DNA from: Neisseria canis
Lineage (GTDB): Bacteria; Pseudomonadota; Gammaproteobacteria; Burkholderiales; Neisseriaceae
Assembly: GCF_900636765.1 (NCBI RefSeq)
Contig: NZ_LR134313.1
Span: 868,001 to 932,000 of the forward strand
Length of the DNA stretch: 64,000 nt
Direction: 5' to 3'
The translations under genes and the position numbers were made by a program. This document shows positions 57,258 to 64,000 of the stretch, piece after piece. The notes under the pieces were generated by a model. That model searched no databases. It was not told the origin of the DNA and saw nothing but the letters and a program-made list of their open reading frames with translations. Positions within the stretch are counted from its first letter, which is position 1. Every line of letters begins with the position of its first letter.

Positions 57258-57354
57258 CCGTAGTCTGCATGACATATCCATTCCACAGGTAGCAAACCGT
57301 AGCCTGCATAAAATGCCTGTTTCGCAGGTAGGGTGTGTGCCTTAGGCACGCACG
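57258..57354. repeat. Intergenic repeat with two ~40-base units and a near-palindrome
   Basis: CCGTAGTCTGCAT (57258) and CCGTAGCCTGCAT (57298) begin two units that each end in CAGGTAG. A near-palindrome GTGTGTGCC/GGCACGCAC follows (57333-57353). It looks like a dispersed intergenic element rather than part of a gene; I cannot name it. Confidence 0.5.
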
Positions 57355-57375
57355 ATTCCTATTTCTTATGTTTTC

Positions 57376-57420
57376 AAGGCCGTCTGAAAAAATTAGTTAA
57401 AATCTTTTTCAGACGGCCTT
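57376..57420 (+). terminator. Perfect uptake-sequence terminator
   Basis: AAGGCCGTCTGAAAAA and TTTTTCAGACGGCCTT form a perfect 16-bp stem with a 13-base loop. The second arm ends one base before the next boxA-like motif. Confidence 0.75.
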
Positions 57421-57421
57421 C

Positions 57422-57434
57422 CGTTCTTTAACAA
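57422..57434 (+). promoter_or_regulatory. boxA-like motif upstream of the AHH-like rhs cassette
   Basis: CGTTCTTTAACAA (followed by TTTAAAC) shares 12 of 13 bases with the motifs at 44705 and 49182. It lies between the terminator and the rhs core, which begins about 15 bases later. Confidence 0.45.
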
Positions 57435-57448
57435 TTTAAACTTGCTCA

Positions 57449-60400
57449 TGGCGGTGCCCGTTTGTGGTTCGCCGAAGTTGACGAAGGCGACGGCGTTTAC
57501 CAACTGATTGCCCAACTCGACCGCAACCATCACCACATCCGCCTTTGCTACGGCGACAACGGACTGCCGCACAGCGTTTACGACAGCAGCGGCAGGCAGT
57601 TCCAATTACATTTCTCCTCCATCCGCCTAAACGACAGCGACGAAGTATTCGATGCCGCTGCCGAACACGGCGTATTTGTCGGCAAAGACGACAATCTTTA
57701 CGTCAACCGCCTAACCTCGGTTACCTTCAACAACCGCGAACTGGTGCGTTACGGCTACGACGGCTATGGCGATTTGACTGCTGTTTACGGCCGCGACGGC
57801 AAACGTCTGCGCGGTTTCGCCTACCGCAACCATATTATGATCGAGCACAACCAGCCCGACGGGTTGGTATCGCGTTACGAATACGACCGCTACGACACCG
57901 ACGGCAAAGTGCTCAAAAGCCATACCAACCTCGGCGAAGCATGGACGTTCGACTACCGCGAGGGCTACACCCGCGTTACCGACGCATTGGGCAGGGAAGA
58001 GATTTACGGTTTCGACGAGAACTACGAAGAGATTTACCACATCGATGCCGACGGCCACCGCACCGATACGGAACGCGACGACTGGGGGCGGATTACCCTT
58101 CAACGCGACGAACTCGGCCGCGAAACCCGTTTTAGTTACGACACCTTCGGCAACGTTATCAGCATCACCGCGCCCGACGGCAGCCTCACCCAAATCGACT
58201 ACCACGACACTTTAAACCTGCCGGTTGCCGTCAACGACCCCGCCGGCAGAATCACCGAATACGCCTACGACGGGCGCGGCAACCTGATTCAAGTTACCGA
58301 CCCAGCCGGCCACTGCACCGGGTACACCTACAACGAACAATGGCTGCCCGCCACCATTACCGACGCACTGGGTAAAACCAAACAGCTCGAATACGATTCA
58401 GACGGCCAATTGATCCGCTATACCGATTGTTCCGGCCAAGCCACCCGTTTCAGCTACACCGAATACGGCGACCTCGAAACCGTTACCGACGCCCTCGGCC
58501 ATACCACCCGCCACCATTACGACGCAGCCGGCAACCACATCCGCAGCGACTACCCCGACGGCAGCAGCGAAAGTTTCGAATACGACCGCATCAACCGCCT
58601 GATTGCCCATATCGACGGCCTCGGCACCAAAACCGAATACGAACTGGCGGTAGACGGCTTACCGGTCAAACGCACCAACGCCCTCGGCCATACTTTCGGC
58701 TACCGTTACGACCAAGCCCGCAGATTAACCGTCCTTACCAACGAAAACGGCGACAGCTACCGCCTCGATTACGACCACACCGACAACCTGATTCAAGAAA
58801 CCGGCTGGGACGGCAAAATCACCGGCTACACCTACGATGCCGCCGGCCAACTGAGCGAACAAACCGAATACGGCCTTTCAGACGGCCTCAAAGCCGACCG
58901 CCCCGAAATTTGGCACATCCACCGCTTCAAACGCAATATCCTCGGCCAGCTGGTGGAAAAAACCAGCCGCCGCATCGACGGCACCCCCGTTCCCGCCGAA
59001 GAGGGCAAACACTACAGCCGCACCCGCTTCGACTACGATCCGTTGACCGGCAACCTGATCAAAGCCCGCAACCGCCACAGCAGCGTCGAACTCGTTTACG
59101 ACGTACTCGACCAACTCGTTAGCGAAACCACCGTCCACAACGGCCAAAGCGCAACGGTAGGCTATCAATACGACCCGCTCGGCAACCGTACCCAAACCGT
59201 TCTTCCCGACGGCCGCAGCATCAATTATCTCTACTACGGCAGCGGCCACCTGCACCAAATCAACCTCGACGGCGAAGTCATCAGCGACATCGAACGCGAC
59301 CGGCTGCATCAGGAAATCCAAAGAACCCAAGGCGCCTTAACCAGCCGCTTCGACTACGACCCGATGGGCCGTCTGAAACACCAAACCGCCACCGCCAACC
59401 GCACCTTGCAGCACAACGGCAAACTCAATACCCTGGTCGGCGGCGCAGTGCGCCGAAGCTACCGCTACGACCAAGCCGGCAACCTGATTCAGACCGCCGA
59501 CCAACGCAGCGGCGTGTTGGATTACGTGTACGACAAACTCGGGCGGATTGAAAGCGCCGTCAACAAACAAACCGGCAGCCGCGAAAAGTTTGCTTTCGAT
59601 CCGGCACACAATATCCTGTCGGATAAGGTTTCAGACGGCCTCAAAGACAAAGGCCTGTCTGAACACCTTTCAGACAGGCATCACACAGGCCGTCTGAAAG
59701 GCCGCAACATCGGCAAAGGCAACCGCCTCGAAGCATACAACGGTATCGAATACACCTACGATGCCTTGGGCAATATGATTTACCGCCAACTGCCGAATGG
59801 TGAAAGCCAATTCTTCCAATACGATACCGAAAACCAACTCGTACTGGTCGAGATTAAAAAGCCCAAAGGCAATACCGAGATATGGGAATACGCTTATGAT
59901 CCGTTCGGCAGAAGACTGAGCAAAGAGCGTAAAGACAAATTGGCGTGGACGAGCACCGCACCGAAACGGACGCATTTCGTTTGGGACGGGGCGAGACTGC
60001 TTCAGGAATATACTTACAAAGGCAGCTATACCTACGTTTACACCGACCAAGATTCTTACGAGCCGCTGGCGCAAGTCTTTGATAATCACAAAGACCGACA
60101 ACAATATCTTTTTTATTTCCACAACAATCAGATTGGCACGCCTCATGAGATGACCGATATCCACGGTAATTTACTGTGGTACGGCAGTTACTCGGCTTGG
60201 GGTTCGTTATCTTCGGAAAACAAAATCTATCCGAATATTCATCAGCCTTTCCGTTTGCAGAACCAGTATTTTGATGCTGAAACGGGGCTTCATTATAACT
60301 TCTTCCGTTACTATGAGCCGGATACTGGTCGGTTTGTGAATCAGGATCCGATCAGATTGGCAGGTGGTGATAACCTTTATCAATTTGCTCCTAATGTTTA

Positions 60401-60803
60401 CTCTTGGGTTGATCCTCTTGGTTGGATTCCTAGGATGCCTACTTGGTTACCTACAAAACAAGGCTATCAGAGACAACATTTAATCCCTTACTCCTTGAGA
60501 AATCATCCTATTTTTGCAAATAGTGGTAGAAGCATACATGGAGCTACAAATATGATGTATCTCCCTGTAAATGTAGGAATTGATCCTAACCCCAAGCTAG
60601 GACTCCATCGAGGATGGACAATAGAACATAAACTATATAATGAAATGGTGGGACGACGATTAGATAACTTACAAAGGCTTGCGAAAAGAAATAAATGGAG
60701 TAACAAAAAAATTGCCGAGGAAGTGTTGAAATTACAGAGTGAATTAAGAAGGGGCTTTAAAACAGGTAAATATACGTGTGCTAGCCCAATTCAAAAGAAA
60801 TAG
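57449..60803 (+). pseudogene. N-truncated rhs cassette with AHH-like nuclease tip
   Basis: The core begins at GGARLWFAEVDEG and is then open for about 1113 residues. It lacks the N-terminal ~290 residues and has only a TTG as possible start, without a ribosome site. It keeps a complete core from there on, ending DPIRLAGGDNLYQF (R for the usual G) and WVDPLGW. The tip has TKQGYQRQHLIPYSLRNHPI, GATNMMYLPVN, HRGWTIEHKLYNEMV and a helical tail. The HLIP, N and H series fits the AHH branch of HNH/EndoVII nucleases. It is the longest displaced cassette and differs from the full-length genes at scattered sites. An immunity gene follows. Confidence 0.78.
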
Positions 60804-60822
60804 TTTCAGAAAAGGAAAAAAT

Positions 60823-61356
60823 ATGAAATTTTACAATATATATTCTGCAGTTGATAATGAAGCTGCCTATGTAGATCTGAAGCAATCAGATATGGGTATT
60901 GATGATTTTATTGTTTATGATGAAGGCAGCTATCAGGAAGAAGCTATCTTTATTGCACAGGAAGGATATACTTTAAAAAATATATTTCAAACTGATTTCA
61001 TCAAAACTATACCTAATATGCTTTTATTCTCTGAAAATTTTGTTAACAAACTATCTAAAAATTTAGAGAAAGAATTAGAGTTTTTCCCTGCAAAACTTAG
61101 AATTCAAAATAAAGAATTGAAATGCTTTTTAGCAAAGATAAAATTATCAGTTCCATTAGTTGACTTTGAAAAATCAAACTTTTATGAAGTTGATGGTGAG
61201 AAATTTATTGATTATCCTCCTGTTTTCCTTGAAAACATCCAAGGATTTGAATATTGTGCTAAAGAAAATTCTGATGACTTAATTTGGATTTTTACAGAAA
61301 AATTTAAAGATTTAGTTCTTGATAATGAGCTAAAAATAGAATTTTTACCTGTTTAA
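60823..61356 (+). CDS. Probable immunity protein of the AHH-like cassette (Imm11/DUF1629-like)
   Basis: I choose the ATG at 60823 (177 residues, MKFYNIYSAVDNEAAYVDL), with AAAGGAAAA upstream, 19 bases past the toxin stop. The overall pattern, with PNMLLFSENFVNKL in the middle and DDLIWIFTEKFKDLV near the end, resembles the Imm11/DUF1629 family of immunity proteins. It has no signal or membrane segment. The assignment is tentative; position supports an immunity role. Confidence 0.55.
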   Translation: MKFYNIYSAVDNEAAYVDLKQSDMGIDDFIVYDEGSYQEEAIFIAQEGYTLKNIFQTDFIKTIPNMLLFSENFVNKLSKNLEKELEFFPAKLRIQNKELKCFLAKIKLSVPLVDFEKSNFYEVDGEKFIDYPPVFLENIQGFEYCAKENSDDLIWIFTEKFKDLVLDNELKIEFLPV

Positions 61357-61420
61357 AATAAAATTAGAAAAATAGTTTGTGTGTAAAAGCAAATTGAGTT
61401 GAAACCAATATAAAGCAATC

Positions 61421-61462
61421 ATGCCGTCTGAAAACTTTATCCGAAACTTTTTCAGACGGCAT
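61421..61462 (+). terminator. Uptake-sequence terminator with AT-type uptake sequence
   Basis: ATGCCGTCTGAAAA and TTTTCAGACGGCAT form a perfect 14-bp stem. This is the AT-extended dialect of the pathogenic Neisseria, whereas nearly all other copies in the window carry AG. Confidence 0.75.
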
Positions 61463-61468
61463 TTTCCT

Positions 61469-61484
61469 GTTTTTTAAAAAATTA
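61469..61484 (+). promoter_or_regulatory. Degenerate boxA-like motif before the last rhs core fragment
   Basis: TGTTTTTTAAAAAATT lies seven bases after the terminator, in the same position as the better matches at 44705, 49182 and 57422, but with two or more changes from them. Confidence 0.25.
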
Positions 61485-61515
61485 ACTTCTTTAAGAATAG
61501 CAACGACTAAATACA

Positions 61516-61941
61516 ACCAGCCGCTACGACTACGACCCGATGGGCCGTCTGAAACACCAAACCGCCACCGCCAACCGCACTTTGCAGCACAACGGCAAAT
61601 TCAATACCCTGGTCGGCGGCGCAGTGCGCCGAAGCTACCGCTACGACCAAGCCGGCAACCTGATTCAGACTGCCGACCAACGCAGCGGCGTATTGGATTA
61701 CGTGTACGACAAACTCGGGCGGATTGAAAGCGCCGTCAACAAACAAACCGGCCACAGCGAAAAGTTCGCCTTCGACCCCGCGCACAATATCCTGTCGGAT
61801 AAGGTTTCAGACGGCCTCAAAGATAAAGGCCTGTCTGAACACCTTTCAGACAGGCATCACACAGGCCGTCTGAAAGGCCGCAACATCGGCAAAGGCAACC
61901 GCCTCGAAGCATACAACGGTACCGAATACACCTACGTGTAA
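61516..61941 (+). pseudogene. Internal rhs core fragment without toxin tip
   Basis: From SRYDYDPMGRLKHQ to NGTEYTY the reading matches the plus-strand core, includes the uptake-sequence cluster, then stops at GTGTAA (61941). Both the N-terminus and the entire tip are gone. It faces the minus-strand Rhs remnant that ends at 61974, so this point is a breakpoint of the array. Confidence 0.8.
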
Positions 61942-61973
61942 GAAATCCTCGCGTTGTTTACATAATCGTTCAA

Positions 61974-63812
61974 CTATTGTTGCGACATGCCCAACTCGTC
62001 GGTAGCCTTAATCAGGCGGCGGTTTTCCCAGCCGTATTTATGGCCGATATGGACGGGCGGTTTAACAATATTACCGCTAGCATCCATATACGAACCGTCT
62101 TTTAATTTTGTATAACGTCCATAAACATCCTTCTGGGTCTGCGAGAGCAAAGACGGACGCGTTAAATTGGTTTTCGGCTTATTGGGATTATGGGCATATG
62201 TTCCATTCGCATTTCTATACACGCCGTTGGCATCAGGCTTGGCGCATTTACCTACGCCGCAATTTTGCGGTTTAGGCGGTTGCAGTCGAACCGGTTTAGG
62301 TGCCATTCCCGGCATTTTTACCTTCGGTCCCCGCCTGCTGCCCGTTGCCATAATTTCTAGTTGTTCATGCAATGGCCTCTTCAGATATTTCTGCGACCAA
62401 GCATCTATTTCCTCGTAACTCGGAATATCAAACTCAGGAGGCGATATTTGTTTTGGCCGATATGCCTCGGGAATAGATTTACCGGCATCTAGAGGCTCCA
62501 ACCCACGCGGGTCTGACCATACTGCAGCGTTTGCTGCAAATTGGTAAAGGTTATCCCCGCCCCACAACCCGATCGGATCCTGCTGCGTAAACCGCCCGCA
62601 ATGCGGATCGTAATAACGGAAGAAGTTGTAGTGCAGACCCGTCTCTGCATCCGCATACTGGTTCTGCAATCGGAACGGTTGATGCACGTCTTCTTTCAGG
62701 TTCGCACTCTCTCTCTGCATTATTCAGTTTACCCCAACCGCCGTATTCTCCGCGCCAAACAATGTTGCCCTCCGCGTCCGTCATCTCGCGCGGAATGCCG
62801 ATTTGGTCGTTGTGGTAGTACAGAATCTGTCTGTCGGCTTTGCCGCCGTCCCGGTTGGCCGTCTGAACGATTTGTGCCAACGGTTCGTAGCTGCCCTGTT
62901 CGGTATAAACGTAAGTATAGGTCGCTTTATCGCCGTATTCCTGCAACAGGCGGCTGCCTTCCCATAGGAAACGGGTTTCCGTTTGGTTGTGGGCGTTCTG
63001 TTTGCTCACCCTTCTGCCCAAGGCGTCGTAGCGGTAGTGCCAGTGTTCAGACCGCCTTCCCTCTTGTTCGATACGTGCTTCTGTTAACTGGTTGTCGGCA
63101 TCGTAGCGGTAATACTGGCTTTCGCCCGTGGCGTGGTTGTGGCGTTCGCTCAGGTTGCCCAGCGGGTCATAAACATAGTGGATGCCGTTATAGTCGGTGA
63201 GGCGGTTGCCGGCCACTTTGACACCGTCGCCGCTGATATTGTGGGCGGGGTCGAAGGCGAAGCGTTCGTCGCCGGCTCGGGTAATCCTGCCCAGCGGGTC
63301 GTAGGCGTAGTCTTTATTGCCGTGGTGTCGGTCTTCGGTTTGAACCAGATTGCCGTTGGTATCGTAATGGTAACGGCGTTTGATCAGGCCTTTCGGCTCG
63401 GTGGCTTTGCCGCCGGGTGCTTCGAGTTGTACCAGCTGTTCTTTCAGACGGCCTAAGGGGTCCGAAATCAGGCGGGTATGCAGTTTGCCGGCGCTTCTGG
63501 ATACGGGGCGGTGCAGGTCGTCGCGCTCGATATCGGTAATGGTGTCGCCGTCGAGGTTGATGTGGTGCAGATGGCCGCTGCCATAATACAGGTAGTTGAG
63601 GGTCTCACCCGTCGGCAGGATGGTTTGGGTGCGGTTGCCGAGGATGTCGTAACGGTATTCGGTGACTTTTTCGCCTTCGCTGTTGTGCGGTTGCAGAATG
63701 TCGAGGCGGATGGGTTCGCTGAGGGGGCGGAACCGTTCTTTGCCGAGCAGGCTCTCGGCAATATGGAGTCTCTGCAATAAGCCTGTTTGAAGGCAGGCTT
63801 CATTCAGAATAT
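61974..63812 (-). pseudogene. Decayed divergent Rhs tip with truncated GH-E-like toxin, frameshifted at (CT)5
   Basis: The frame is open from about 63812, with no ATG, and carries an Rhs core clearly different from both other subfamilies (PTGETLNYLYYGSGHLHHIN). After GWGKLNNAERE it leaves frame; the continuation (HQPFRLQNQYADAETGLHYN, DPIGLWGGDNLYQF, WSDPRGL) is in another frame from 62720 to 61974. The break falls at CTCTCTCTCT (62707-62716) and one more CT unit would join the two. The tip has a proline/lysine-rich linker, GVYRNANGTYAHNPN and DGSYMDASGNIVKP, then IGHKYGWENRRL, the opening of a GH-E nuclease, but ends eleven residues later. The remaining toxin and any immunity gene are missing. 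Confidence 0.75.
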
Positions 63813-63815
63813 CTT

Positions 63816-64000
63816 ATAACCGATACCAGCCTGATTTCGGAATCATTGTCCTGTTTCCATGCGATTAGCGGGCGGGTGGCGGGCTGTATCTCTTGCAATG
63901 CTGACGTAAGCATTAGCCAGTGATTAAACGATTTGATGTTTTTATGTTTGGAAGTTATTTGTTTTAATTTTAGTATGTTACTATTACAAAACCAACCTGT
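63816..64000. other. AT-rich right end of the window, no gene seen
   Basis: Upstream of the decayed Rhs remnant I see no open frame, uptake sequence or hairpin in these 185 bases. Confidence 0.5.

Noticed and set aside
1..64000. CRISPR array
   Set aside because: The recurring short sequences are uptake sequences and rhs repeats; no regularly spaced direct repeats with unique spacers were seen.

Overview
The window comes from a Neisseriaceae chromosome, most likely a commensal Neisseria. The 10-mer DNA uptake sequence GCCGTCTGAA, mostly in the AG-extended form AGGCCGTCTGAA, occurs throughout, often as inverted pairs that form terminators. No rRNA, tRNA, CRISPR array or transposase gene was found. 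The theme is one type VI secretion system (T6SS) and a very large set of Rhs polymorphic toxins on both sides of it.

Region 1 (1-20.9 kb, minus strand) is the effector end of the T6SS operon. Reading in the direction of transcription it holds vgrG, then three tandem modules of DUF2169 adaptor, PAAR-like (DUF4150) Rhs toxin and small immunity gene. The modules arose by duplication: the second carries a copy of the vgrG tail (11.9-12.6 kb), the first retains only a 5'-truncated DUF2169 gene (5.3-6.0 kb), and about 2.7 kb is repeated with no difference that I could see. Each Rhs carries a different C-terminal toxin. They are a DUF6883-like domain with a DUF4926 immunity protein, a glycine/alanine-rich probably membrane-acting domain with a membrane immunity protein, and a domain I do not recognise. 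Another Rhs tip runs off the left edge.

Region 2 (21.0-39.7 kb, minus strand) is the T6SS core, in transcription order tagF, tssA, tssB, tssC, hcp, tagJ, tssE, tssF, tssG, tssH(clpV), tssJ, tssK, tssL, tssM. It encodes the sheath, tube, baseplate, membrane complex and unfoldase. I see no PpkA/PppA/Fha regulatory genes, although TagF is present.

Region 3 (40-61.9 kb, plus strand) is a divergently transcribed array of a second Rhs subfamily with a different N-terminus and no recognisable PAAR domain. Two full-length genes (39974 and 52426) share about 3.65 kb with no difference seen. Between and after them lie N-truncated or internally deleted rhs copies. Most keep a different toxin tip and its own immunity gene: HNH/EndoVII-like, GIY-YIG-like, HYD1-type ADP-ribosyltransferase and AHH-like nuclease. 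This looks like a store of toxin/immunity cassettes that can be swapped onto the intact genes by recombination in the shared core. Three or four displaced cassettes are preceded by an uptake-sequence hairpin followed at once by a boxA-like motif (TGTTCTTTAACAA), which is the most unexpected signal in the window.

Region 4 (61.9-64 kb, minus strand) is a decayed, more divergent Rhs tip, frameshifted at a (CT)5 tract, with a truncated GH-E-like toxin. All family names are from memory of the families; no database was consulted.
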